This document shows positions 34,075-44,360 of a stretch of DNA of 64,000 nucleotides, in pieces (position 1 is the stretch's first letter; each line of letters starts with the position of its first letter). Location: the NCBI GenBank assembly GCA_035578905.1, contig JAQJVL010000126.1, positions 1,957,987 through 2,021,986 on the forward strand, given 5' to 3'. This stretch comes from Stictocephala bisonia (Eukaryota > Arthropoda > Insecta > Hemiptera > Membracidae). Below the pieces are notes generated by a model, which saw only the letters and a program-made list of their open reading frames with translations, made no database searches and was not told the origin of the DNA. The position numbers and the translations under genes were made by a program.

Positions 34075-35361
34075 CTAAAATGAAAGTAACTATGAGATAA
34101 ATCACTACAGTATATTACTGTCACTCTACATTCACAATTACTATCCAACATTCTTACCTTAGGAACTCCCATATATCAATTAACTGGGCTTCAGACATAC
34201 TTATTTAAAATTTAGATACAAAGTGACAAACATAATTGATAAATCCATACATGATAAATCGGTGAATCCTTGTAGGACTGCTTCTCTTGTTTTCCAGACC
34301 ACTTTTCTTGCACTTAAATCAATCAGGTTATTCAAAATTAAACTATGTGTTTTTATATACCAAGTTGAATAAATTTGACAGGTGTTATTCTTTTACTTGT
34401 AATTTTTATCCTCTTTTTATTCTTCTCTCTAACTATGTTGTCATCTGATATCCAAAATTCTACGAATATTCCAATTATGTATATCTAAGGGAGTCGTAGA
34501 AAAGTCTTTAATGACTTCTAATTTGTATAAACATGGAATGGAAAACCTCCAAAGCCACTGTTTGGCCTTAAGTCTCTTAACTTACCTATTGTATGTATTT
34601 CTTAGGAAGACATTATTTTTTGGGAAAATTTACTTGTAAATGGAAAATGTCTGTGGATGGAGAGGAAAGCTAGAACAATATATTTTTCAGAGTGGGAGAG
34701 AATAACGTCATCTATGTATGTCTGGGGTTGGGTGGAAAAGCCGTCAATGACTAATTTTGACACAAACTCAACTGAGTATATCCACTAAACTTGAGAATGC
34801 GATTCATCAACTTCAATTTTTGTAGATCTCAGGTTAGGTAAAAGAAGAAATTTTGAAACCTCAAGTTGTGTAAACAAAATGGGTTTCCCTGGAACTATTA
34901 TATTTTATGGATTTCAATATCAGCAACAAATAAAAGTTAGAAAAAGGAAAAATTGGAAATAAGATTAAAAATTTAAATCTGAAAAAATACTATCTAAACT
35001 ACAAAGTAGGGAAGATAAAAAATGTGCCAATACTAAAATCCAATTCTCTCAGGAATGATTTCCTGGTTTATTAAAATACAGTATCTTTGAAAGTGGTGGA
35101 CTGGCATATCTAAAGGCTATATATCCTGTTTTTAATTTTCTCTTTTTAATTGTGTAAACTATTAAGAGCAATAAAATAATGTCAGAAAATTAATAAAACA
35201 AATATAACGTACTAGCTTCATGACTAATACTGTTCAATATAACAAAGGAGTAATGAGCTAAAAACTTCTTAAAAATGGATATCTCACTATAAATAAAAAT
35301 GATATATAAGAGAGTGAGTGGTAATTGATGATAATAATAACAAAAATTATTTTAATCTTAC
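34075..35361. other. Intron, no recognised features
   Basis: AT-rich intron of the prohormone-like gene without repeats that I could classify. Confidence 0.5.
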
Positions 35362-35489
35362 CTGAGAACGCCTTTTGGAAACCATAAATCGTTTCCGGCG
35401 ATCATCAGAAAATCGTTGGTGACTCCAAGGTTCACCAGAGGTACTGAAATGCCTGGAGGGCATTGCTATTGGGCCCTCCATCCATCCAT
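35362..35489 (-). CDS. Prohormone-like precursor, third visible exon
   Basis: Between TTTTTTACAG and GTAAGA, phase 1 in and 0 out. It reads DGWMEGPIAMPSRHFSTSGE, then HQRFSDDRRKRFMVSKRRSQ. Two strong proprotein-convertase sites (RRKR and KRR) release or flank a short FMVS segment. The flanking ORF extends beyond the exon by chance. Confidence 0.7.
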
Positions 35490-36984
35490 CTGTAAAAAAG
35501 ACCTCCTTTAGTATTGAATAGTATTGAATATAGTACTTAAAACAATAAGTTATATAGTATAAACACTGCATTCCTTGTACATTCTGCAGTAATTGGTCCA
35601 GATGTAGTAAGTATTGTATTTTGATCTTACAACACAGTGAAATTGTTAGTTGTCCCAATATATATCAGTGATAGGCAATTAATGTAAGCCCCTCTATGAA
35701 TGCACGCAACTTTACTTTTAACAGACTCTCCACCTAACTTAAACTATAGTAACTAAAATCGAATGTATTAATCCCACACTCCTGTCCCTCAACATAAGCT
35801 AATTATCCACTTGCAAAATGCATATTTATCGGAACAATCTAACATAATCAATACAATAATGGCAGTTGACATATGCATGGGGAACTTGTGAGTTAACAAC
35901 TAAGTTACAAGTAAATTTTAATTGATGTATTCTAAGGTGTTGACTGTCAAAATATAGGCGAAATATTTTTCAAATGAGTGTAGATGAACAGGAACCTTTA
36001 GCCAGGAAACAGAAAATATTTATGCTAGTTGTTTGTCTTGCATAAAATTCTAAAAACAATGTAGATTCAGCCACTTTAAGTAGACACAACAAGGTAAATA
36101 TGCAAGTGACATTTAAGGGCTCACACACTCACCCTAGTTGACAACACATTAAAGTAATATATAGGAAAAAGCTTGAGGTTCCACCTTAATGATGTTCCAC
36201 CTTATGGAGACAACATGTTATAGTCCATCTACCCACCCTATGTAAATGATATCTTAGAAGAATGTGTATGTTACATTTTGGAGCCCACCCATAGACCCTA
36301 TGTAGATTATAGGAAAAAAAAATAAATATAACAAAAAATTATTGGGCAGCTCAGACAATAAGTTCATCCTGGCTCAAACTAAGCTTAAGAGAAAGTTTGT
36401 TAGATTTCATCCACAGCTAATTTCACTCGCTATCTCTATTCAAATGACTATTGTTTAATTTTGGATATACAGCAGTTGTTGCTATTCTACAACAGTTCCC
36501 AAATAATTAGAGTGTTTTTATAGCCAGTTGCCCATCATAAGCAAAAATTCAATTTAGAACCAAATAATTAAATCCATTTATATTGGTATATAGGTGTAGG
36601 AATAGGAAATCAGGCTTATCTTTTTAAAAACATACTTTTGAGAAAATCCTTGAAAGTATATACACAAAAAAACGAGAATAGACACTCACCAAGGTTCATT
36701 GCAAGGTCATTCATTAGTTTTATCATCAGTTCACCACAGCATAAGTGTCTTCATCACCTAATATGTGACTGAAGATGAGGCCAATGGCCTTGAAATATCT
36801 TTATGTGTGTTTTTTACCCTTTGTGTGTATAAACTTTCATGGACTTACCCAAAAGTAAGTTTTTCAAAATGTAAGCATGCATTCTTATTCCTAAATCTAA
36901 ACAATTCAGGCACTTGTACTGTTGTGACTAACTATATTGGTGTACAATTAATTAGTTGTATAACGCCATTTTTATACATTTTGA
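35490..36984. other. Intron, no recognised features
   Basis: AT-rich. The plus ORF at 36765-36992 has no motif. Confidence 0.45.
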
Positions 36985-37095
36985 AACAATGACTACATTT
37001 GTTCATCTACACTCATCATACACATTCAGAATCCATAGTCACCCAAATCTTAACGATATAGTCACCCAAATTCTTGATATCTTAAGAATAAAGAA
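36985..37095 (+). repeat. SINE-like repeat, family B, partial
   Basis: CAATGACTACATTTGTTCAT then CTACACTCATCATACACATTC, matching the minus-strand copies at 8772-9025 and 13375-13806, in opposite orientation and ending next to the donor of the 37104-37207 exon. Confidence 0.6.
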
Positions 37096-37103
37096 ATAAA
37101 TAC

Positions 37104-37207
37104 CGGGTCTAGGTTCATCTTCTTCTCCAAGTTCATTTCCTCCATCGCCATTATCAAGCATTTCCATATCGTCAGAATCCATTGAATTATACTGATTGTA
37201 TATATTT
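37104..37207 (-). CDS. Prohormone-like precursor, second visible exon (acidic)
   Basis: Acceptor TTATTTCAG, donor GTATTTA, phase 2 in and 1 out. It reads NIYNQYNSMDSDDMEML then DNGDGGNELGEEDEPRPG, an acidic spacer typical of secretory precursors. The donor is directly followed, within about 10 bp, by a SINE family B copy. Confidence 0.7.
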
Positions 37208-37954
37208 CTGAAATAACAATACTTTATTAAATATAAAATAGTAATTAAGTTCATTCCATCATTGATTTTGAGTTAATTAAAGAAGTGCTCGGATAACAAA
37301 TTGAATAAATAAAAATATCCGATGTGAGTGTGATGACTTCAACACTGATGTCTCCCTTGTCTAGTACACACATTATCAATAGATGTTGCGGATTTGTGAG
37401 TTCCTCTAGTTGCTGGGTTCTAGTCTTACGATGTTATGACTGGAAAGCTTTTCTTCAACATTTTTATTTCTTTCCTGTCTTTGTTTGTTAGGGTATTTAG
37501 GGAGTCTGTTTGTATTTATACCTCCGATAATGATGATAGGATGTTTCCAAAACTAAAAAGAGGGCCTCAAAGAGAATTTAGTAATTTCATACCTATATTC
37601 CTCCTCTCTACAACAATCTATAATGGGCAGGCGAGTTGATCAATATGATGGTACGTGTATTGGCGGTTGAGTGAATCAATACTTTGGGAGGGAGGGTTAT
37701 GTAGTAAAATTACACAATAGAAAAACAAGAAAAATTTAATTAGATCATTTTACAACTTGATTAACCAACAATGTTGTCAGAATCAATTCCCATTGTTAGT
37801 GTCTGAAATAACTCTTGAGTCAAATACCCACTTCTGCAGTCTTTTGCAGGTGTATACATATAATTACACAGTTGTGTACACATCCACAAATAATGCACAA
37901 TTTCATAAGTGATTAGAGTTTGTATTTTGTACAAACTGTACAAATCTGTACGTG
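37208..37954. other. Intron, no recognised gene
   Basis: AT-rich, with a short G-rich patch near 37625-37690 resembling the dispersed CCCACCC motif on the opposite strand. Confidence 0.45.
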
Positions 37955-38493
37955 TAAAGACCCACCTGCCCAACCATACACGTACAGAGGTACTGACCCA
38001 CCTACAAACCAGACACGTACAGAGGTACTGACCCACCTGCAAACCAGACACGTACAGAGGTACTGACCCACCCGCCCACCCATACACGTGCAGAGGTACT
38101 GACCCACCCACCCACCCATACACGTGCAGAGGTACTGACCCACCTACAAACCATACACGTACAGAGGTACTGACCCACCTGCAAACCAGACACGTACAGA
38201 GGTACTGACCCACCCACCCACCCATACACGTGCAGAGGTACCGACCCACCTACAAACCATACACGTACAGAGGTACTGACCCACCTACAAACCATACACG
38301 TACAGAGGTACTGACCCACCTGCAAACCAGACACGTACAGAGGTACTGACCCACCTACAAACCATACACGTACAGAGGTACTGACCCACCTGCAAACCAG
38401 ACACGTACAGAGGTACTGACCCACCCGCCCACCCATACACGTGCAGAGGTACTGACCCACCCGCCCGCCCATACATGTACAGAGGTACTGACC
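37955..38493. repeat. 35 bp minisatellite in intron
   Basis: About 15 units of ACCCACCTGCAAACCAGACA then CGTACAGAGGTACTG, with variants carrying CCCGCCCACCCATACACGTG. The long minus-strand ORFs here (76-174 codons, VGQYLCTC repeats) are by-products of the repeat and are not annotated as genes. Confidence 0.93.
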
Positions 38494-38515
38494 CATTAGT
38501 ATAAAATATAGTATA

Positions 38516-38905
38516 ACCCCCTTCAAATTGTTGACATAATACCCCTTTCAAATTGTTGACATAATACCCCCTTCAAATTGTTGACATAATGCCCCCTTCA
38601 AATTGTTGACATAATACCCCCTTCAAATTGTTGACATAATACCCCCTTCAAATTGTTGACATAATACCCCCTTCAAATTGTTGACATAATACCCCCTTCA
38701 AATTGTTGACATAATACCCCCTTCAAATTGTTGACATAATACCCCCTTCAAATTGTTGACATAATACCCCCTTCAAATTGTTGACATAATACCCCCTTCA
38801 AATTGTTGACATAATAACCCCTTCAAATTGTTGACATAATACCCCCTTCAAATTGTTGACATAATACCCCCTTCAAATTGTTGACATAATACCCCCTTCA
38901 AATCT
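38516..38905. repeat. 25 bp minisatellite in intron
   Basis: About 15 almost identical units of ACCCCCTTCAAATTGTTGAC then ATAAT directly follow the 35 bp array. The homogeneity suggests recent expansion or slippage. Confidence 0.95.
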
Positions 38906-39577
38906 AACTAATATTAATAAAAAAGCAATATCTTTAACTTATTGTATATTCAAAACATATTCAAGAAAACTTAAATATTTAACTTATTCAATGAGATGTT
39001 TTGTTCTAAATTTTATTATTAATTATGTTATTAACATTTTTTTAATTACTGTGTCTGTTTGATAATATTTACAGTCTATATGAGAACTGTTTTTAATTCA
39101 TACAGTGAACTTGGATACCTTTTTTATTAATTAAATGTTTACTGTAATACTTCTAAATAAAGACAAAAAATACCTCATGAATTGATGAATCCAAAGAGAA
39201 GACAAATAAAGTAGAAAATATATATCTGATAGTTGGTAACTACAATTTTACAATTTACAAAAGTATGATGTTAAAAGAAGTTATTTCTTTTGTAATATAT
39301 TTTTGATGTATTATTATTATTATTATTTGTTGCATGACTGTTGTTCTTATTATTGATTCTTTAATTTGTTATTTTTTAAGACTTATTAAACTTTTTTTAT
39401 CACTTTAGTGTTTTTTTCTTGTTCATGAAATTTTATATGTATTGCCTGTGTATTTAGTTGACAGTAAAGAAATACAGAATAAAGAAAATGACCATCAGTA
39501 TAGAAATAAATATCAATAAATGAATAGAACATAACAAGATTTGTTTGTAAAGGAAGGCATCCATAGATATTTTATAC
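38906..39577. other. Intron, no recognised features
   Basis: AT-rich intron DNA between the 25 bp array and the 39578-39694 exon. Confidence 0.5.
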
Positions 39578-39694
39578 CTGTTCTGTTGTAGCTTGTTGCG
39601 TCTCTCATTTTCCCAGTACGCTAGAAGTGTAAGTAACTCCTCAGGGTCTAGGTCTAGATCACGTTTGGTGCGCCCAATCGGCGTCAGCCCTCGG
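39578..39694 (-). CDS. Prohormone-like precursor, first visible exon
   Basis: The exon begins after TTTGTTTTTAG and ends before GTATAAA, phase 2 on both sides. It reads RGLTPIGRTKRDLDLDPEEL, then LTLLAYWENERRNKLQQN. Dibasic KR and RR sites, a short amphipathic peptide-like stretch and acidic flanks suggest a neuropeptide or prohormone precursor. All four exons (39694 to 33988) join in consistent phase. The signal-peptide exon must lie upstream on the minus strand beyond the DNA transposon at 39726-42649, and I did not find it; it may be outside the window. Confidence 0.65.
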
Positions 39695-39725
39695 CTAAAA
39701 ACAAATATTAATTATTATTACCTAT

Positions 39726-39754
39726 AATTGAAGACCAGAATAGCTTATTGAGCT
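39726..39754. repeat. Left terminal inverted repeat of the TIR transposon
   Basis: AATTGAAGACCAGAATAGCT then TATTGAGCT, an exact inverted match to 42621-42649. Confidence 0.9.
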
Positions 39755-40383
39755 GTGCCAAAAAGCAAATTTGTGGAAAACACATAATAACTGTTTTTTT
39801 CCTTGAATAACATATTCAGTATAGTACTTAAATTTTTCATTTGTGTAATTTAAACACAAAAAACAAGTTTTAAAGTTTAAAGCTTAAAAGTTAATAATTA
39901 ACTTAGAAAAAAAATATTTCATCAGAACATTTTATGTCCAGAGTATAGTTTCATGCTTATTGTACTAAGTCCATGTTGTGCATTCATGCTTTTTGTGCTA
40001 ACTCCACCAATTAAAATATCTCCTTTTTTATTTCTTTATATTGTTTTTACAATATAAACATAACTTTGTTTTATAAATCAATATCACTTGAATTTTAAAA
40101 CAAGTTTCACTACCTCTTGACCATATTCATGCTTTTATTTCTAAGCAATGATTCTATTCATTTACATTGTTAGCCTAAGTTTGAGTTTTTTTTTTCATTG
40201 TAACTAAGATAGGTTTGAGGTAATATCACTAGTGGGTTAGTAACAAAAGAAAACTAGGAACTCAAAAATATGTATTTAAAATCTGTCTGAACAATAAAAA
40301 TAACTGAAGTACCAGTAACCATTGACAAAATTAGACAAATTTCAACCGTTCAAAAAGTTAATACAGTCCAAGGTTGTATTAGC

Positions 40384-41970
40384 CTAGCCCATTGTGCCAC
40401 ATAATCCCCGGTAGAATTCTTTGTTTTCTTCTTTTAGAAAAGGAATCATTGCCGATAAGTCTTTCTTTTTGGCCTCTGAAATTGGCAAGTTTCCTTCTAG
40501 TTTTTCTAGCTGCAAATTTTTAATGTCCTCCACAGTCACTCCATCTTGAAAGACGTAGCACCTGTTCCATGACTCTAGTTCACTGTAGCTTTTTTTGTAC
40601 AAAACATATCCATGTTCGTCCTTGGTGATTCTCAGGGAAGTTAACTTTGAAATGCCTAGTGTTTTTGTGTTTAGACATTTTTTTGAAGCAGCGTCAAAGT
40701 TAAAAAATTTGTCGACCATTTCAATAGTTTTAAATGGTTTGATTGTCCTTGCACTCTTAATTACTTGTATAACATCTGTTACAACTTCCATTTTTGAAAC
40801 CTTTGCCCTTTTTTCTATCAAACCAAAATCCCTGTCAGCAGAGGAATAGATGTGGCCACTCAGTAAAAACTTATGCTCAATATTGTCCATTATTCCACAG
40901 GAAGTGAGAAACATATACAAGCAAACAAGCATTCTGTTTTTCAGCTGCCCACCACAGTTGTCACTCCAGATAGTCAGGTTTCTTTTCTCATTTCTAAGAG
41001 AATCTAAATTAATAGCTTGCAAAAGGCATGAAGCCATTTCATTACCACCACGCCCTGAGTTACCCTCATGCCATACACACATTACTCCGTCACCAGTTTC
41101 AGAAACATGCAAACCAAAGTTATAGCATGACAGCTGTCTACTGTAGTACATGTCACTGTGTGAAAACTTGGGTAGTGGGAAAACCTTTTGCAAATCCATA
41201 ACAATGTTGCATGTACTACTACTTGGAAGCATACTATCAGTAGCTTCTTTTTTCATCAAACTATAAGCCATTTCAGCCTTTCTAAGGTGAATCTCCAAGT
41301 TTTTCTTCGCTTCTCGAGCTTCTATAGAGTTTAAACTCTTTGATTTGCAATTTAACAAGTCACACGTTTTGCAAGTATCAACTCGAGACTTTCGAAAAGA
41401 TAACTTTGGAAAGTCCTTAACAAATACTTTTCTGTAAAACTTAATTTTTATGTCAGTGTCAGGGTGTTTAATTTTAAATGCTTCAAACAGCTTGGTCAGA
41501 TTTAAGTCACTACTCAAATACTCTTTTTCTGATTTAGCTCTGCCATAATGACTGTCATCCCTAGGAAATGAGTTTATGTGGTTTTTTACCATCTGTCTGT
41601 CATGGTAAGTGTACTTGAATGAAGTAGGCCCACCTCTTTTGTCTTTAAAAACTACTTCTCCAGCCTTTTTCTTTTTAACAATCGTTGCGAGTTTTTGACT
41701 AGAAACTCCAAACGTGTTCATAAAAGTGTTCTTACATACCCGTTCCAACTTTCCATTACCGTCTGGGAGAGTGTAGCTCACCGTACTTTGTCTTCTACTC
41801 GCAGACGAATCTTCATAGGTTCCATGTCGACGCCGCTGTACTGGGAGTATTTCAACTAGGCCCATTAGGTAGCTGCCTTGTCGACCGAGGTCCAGAGTGT
41901 GAAACTGCTCAAACAGCTTAATTTTAATATCTGCTATTTCCTTGCATGCAAATTTACACTTGCATGTAGT
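40384..41970 (-). CDS. Putative transposase of the TIR element, exon 2
   Basis: 528 codons after the acceptor TGTTTCAG (41971-41973), phase 0. With exon 1 the protein has 577 residues. Seen (full-protein numbering): a cysteine cluster TTCKCKFACKE (50-60); a basic region with GVSSQKLATIVKKKKAGEV (~137-155); CKTC..C (249-257); then VMDLQKVFPLP (Asp ~308), LTIWSDNCGGQLKNRM (Asp ~386) and SGHIYSSADRDFGLIEK (acidic ~428-435). Three spaced acidic blocks after beta-like strands suggest an RNase H fold. The C-terminal half resembles the DUF7869-type domain seen in many metazoan proteins of unknown function. The role in transposition is inference from position between the TIRs. Confidence 0.8.
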   Translation of the reverse strand, partial: TTCKCKFACKEIADIKIKLFEQFHTLDLGRQGSYLMGLVEILPVQRRRHGTYEDSSASRRQSTVSYTLPDGNGKLERVCKNTFMNTFGVSSQKLATIVKKKKAGEVVFKDKRGGPTSFKYTYHDRQMVKNHINSFPRDDSHYGRAKSEKEYLSSDLNLTKLFEAFKIKHPDTDIKIKFYRKVFVKDFPKLSFRKSRVDTCKTCDLLNCKSKSLNSIEAREAKKNLEIHLRKAEMAYSLMKKEATDSMLPSSSTCNIVMDLQKVFPLPKFSHSDMYYSRQLSCYNFGLHVSETGDGVMCVWHEGNSGRGGNEMASCLLQAINLDSLRNEKRNLTIWSDNCGGQLKNRMLVCLYMFLTSCGIMDNIEHKFLLSGHIYSSADRDFGLIEKRAKVSKMEVVTDVIQVIKSARTIKPFKTIEMVDKFFNFDAASKKCLNTKTLGISKLTSLRITKDEHGYVLYKKSYSELESWNRCYVFQDGVTVEDIKNLQLEKLEGNLPISEAKKKDLSAMIPFLKEENKEFYRGLCGTMG

Positions 41971-42209
41971 CTGAAACAAAACATACTCTATCAGGCTTAC
42001 AACACTTATGGAGTAAAGATGAGCTTAGTTTCAATGATTGTTATGAAAAGAGGTTAAAACTTACAACTGTACAGCAAAACTATTATTAGGCCTTGGCCTA
42101 CGTATTTATCTTCACAGTCGCTGACTAAAATATTACGTTTTCAGTTATTAAGAAGTAAGTTGAAGAAATGCTTAACATGTCTATCATAAAAATCGTAAAA
42201 ATTACTAAC

Positions 42210-42356
42210 CTCAACTTCTGGTGGTTTTTTGGCAGGTTTCAGTTTCTTTTCCTTCTGTGTGAGGTACACTTTGCCGCTTAATCTAGCCTTTTGCTGTTGT
42301 TTTCTCCAACTAATACGCTCTTCATCATCAAATGCTATAGTATTGTTCATATCCAT
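42210..42356 (-). CDS. Putative transposase of the TIR element, exon 1
   Basis: ATG at 42356 opens MDMNNTIAFDDEERISWRKQ and ends VYLTQKEKKLKPAKKPPEVE before GTTAGT; 49 codons, phase 0, matching exon 2. The intron is 239 bp. Upstream in-frame TTG (42368) is not used as the start. The basic tail (KKLKPAKKPP) could be a nuclear localisation signal. Confidence 0.75.
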
Positions 42357-42620
42357 CGTTAAATACAACTATTGCATGAGAAACAAACATAACAGTTCAC
42401 AAAATGACAAGTGAATGCAGTCAAAATGGCTGCAGCAACAAGTTGGCACTTAGTACATTTAGCACGACGAACTACTATGGAGATACAGGCAACGCATTCT
42501 TGCGGAGACCATAGCAACTAAATCAGTTGAGATTGGAACATAGCTCACTTAGCAGGGAAACGGCCTCTGTTCATAGACCATTTTGCGTGGAAAAAGTGAA
42601 AATGTGAAAAATTGGCACTT

Positions 42621-42649
42621 AGCTCAATAAGCTATTCTGGTCTTCAATT
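42621..42649. repeat. Right terminal inverted repeat of the TIR transposon
   Basis: AGCTCAATAAGCTATTCTGG then TCTTCAATT, the inverted partner of 39726-39754. GGCACTT precedes it, matching the subterminal GTGCC at the left end. Confidence 0.9.
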
Positions 42650-43092
42650 ATTCTTACTGTATTCTTATGATTTCAATTAAAATATAGTAGTTATTTGTTC
42701 GGCTAATAAGAGAGACAATTATAATTTCAAACATTTTACCTTTTCTGAATCTTTCTTACCATTAAATGATAGAAGAGAAAATATATCAAACATTTTATAC
42801 TTTGCTATATTTATAAAATTGGCCTCAGCGTTTGATTAGTCAATATAAAGTGCCACTGACGTTGAAATAAATAAAAAATAAAATTAAAAAAACCTCTATA
42901 GAGTTATAGGAGTTGAGTTATATAAATGTGTAATAACACCCTTTTCAAGAAGTATGTTATTATGAGAAGTTAAAATTATAGAAGCATACTGCCCAGCTAT
43001 AAAATAACAAACTTGTGTGAAATGGCGCTAGAGTAGAGGCTGCATGAAGAATGAAAACTTTTGAGAAAAGTATAAATGATTTTCATATGTAG
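42650..43092. other. Intergenic or intron DNA, no features
   Basis: AT-rich sequence between the TIR transposon and the LTR element. Confidence 0.5.
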
Positions 43093-44180
43093 TGAGATGT
43101 TTCAAATTATGTTTGTTTATTTATTTTTATCATATGTAAGAACATCTGCCACTTACCTTGTTTCTTTCCATTTAAACCAGCTGCTACCCATCACTAATAA
43201 TCTCATCACACTCATTGATCATATGTTTTATCACATTAATTTAATTTAATTCAGTTCCCAATAATTTGCATACTCTATGTTTAATCATTTTATTAATAAA
43301 TATTTTCCTTTCTTAGATTTGGCATAATTTAATTTAAGAATTGGAAGTTGTTTTATTTTTTTTTTTAACCTATTCCATTTTTCTAAAATATTTCAACATT
43401 AATTTAATTTTCTCATGATTTTAATATTTGATTTATTATAATACCAACCCCCACATCACCTGGTGAAGTGAAGTGATCATCAAGCAACCAGTGACACATT
43501 GTTGTAATTGTGGATTGAGAAAGGAACTAGTAGCAGTGAGAGTCCATTATTAGCCTTGAAGGAGAGAAGATGCAGCCAAAATACAGTGACTTCATTTAGT
43601 GACATTCCCAATAAAAGTGTTTTTTGTAAATCACTACAAAACTTTTATTTATTAAATTTGGCCACAAACATATTTAAATTTCCCAAAACATCAAGAATTC
43701 TAAGTTTGTGGTGAAGACAACTTTAAACTTAAATTTGGTGAGACCAGACCATAGACTAATTGTTGTGAAGATATTTTCCATTGAAAATTGAACTTTAAAT
43801 TTGAACTTTCTCCCTATCTTTTCCCTTATTTGATAATTTTTTTTTCTGATACTGTTTTTTTTAAATTATTCTCTTTTTCAAATTTTTAATTGGACAATTA
43901 AACATAATTAATATTAAATCTCATAAGAACATTGATGGCCAGCTCGACACCCCTTCCCTGAGGTATCTCTATGTTGTACTACCGAGTATGTTTTCAGCCG
44001 GAGCATAAACCAGAAGAAACCAAGTTGTAAAGCAAGAAAGAAGATAAAGCAAATTAAATAAAGACATTTTTATTAACATAATATTTCACTGAACAACTGG
44101 TTATCTTATTGTATCAATACACTTCATTATTCCTTGTTGTACCTTGTGTATTTTTTTTGTATATATATTTTTAATTGTTA
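43093..44180 (+). repeat. 5' LTR
   Basis: 1088 bp beginning TGAGATGTTTC and ending TTTTAATTGTTA. The end is TA rather than the usual CA. The 68-codon ORF inside (43508) is repeated in the 3' LTR and has no recognised domain. Confidence 0.95.
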
Positions 44181-44182
44181 AT

Positions 44183-44198
44183 TTTGGCGCCCAAATCG
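44183..44198 (+). other. Primer-binding site
   Basis: TTGGCGCCCAAATCGTG follows the LTR within a few bases. The TGG start complements a tRNA CCA end. The first bases recall the lysine-tRNA type, but the match then departs, so the primer is unsure. Confidence 0.6.
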
Positions 44199-44360
44199 TG
44201 TTGGCCAGTTCAATGCCTTATGAGATTAGGTATACAAAAACAACTTCCAAATCTAGGCCTATGTGTAATATTTATATGTTTGATATATCACCCATTATAG
44301 GTATCATAAAACCATCACCACATATCGAACTCTCATCACAATATAAGATTATTAATAGCC

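Larger units (their letters stand above)
39726..42649 (-). mobile_element. 2.9 kb TIR DNA transposon with intact unfamiliar transposase
   Basis: Termini are inverted: GAAGACCAGAATAGCTTATT continuing GAGCT at 39730, with its exact complement ending at 42645 (25 bp perfect), then an imperfect subterminal GTGCCAA. AATT abuts both ends and may be a 4 bp target duplication or part of the termini; if the element ends in ATTGAAG, the duplication would be TA. Between the ends lies a single intact two-exon gene on the minus strand. Motifs like TTGGCACTTAG recur near the right end (42440-42625), possible binding sites. It lies about 30 bp upstream of an acceptor of the prohormone-like gene. Confidence 0.8.

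Noticed and set aside
37761..38551. Minus-strand ORFs of 76-174 codons with VGQYLCTC repeats
   Set aside because: They exist only because the minisatellite lacks stops in some frames; the same array is open in several frames.
38516..38905. CRISPR-like 25 bp repeats
   Set aside because: No variable spacers between units.
40595..41125. Plus-strand ORFs opposite the putative transposase
   Set aside because: Shadows; the minus frame has splice sites and conserved motifs.
43508..43714. 68-codon ORF as a gene
   Set aside because: Identical copy in the other LTR (51109-51315), no domain; part of the LTR.
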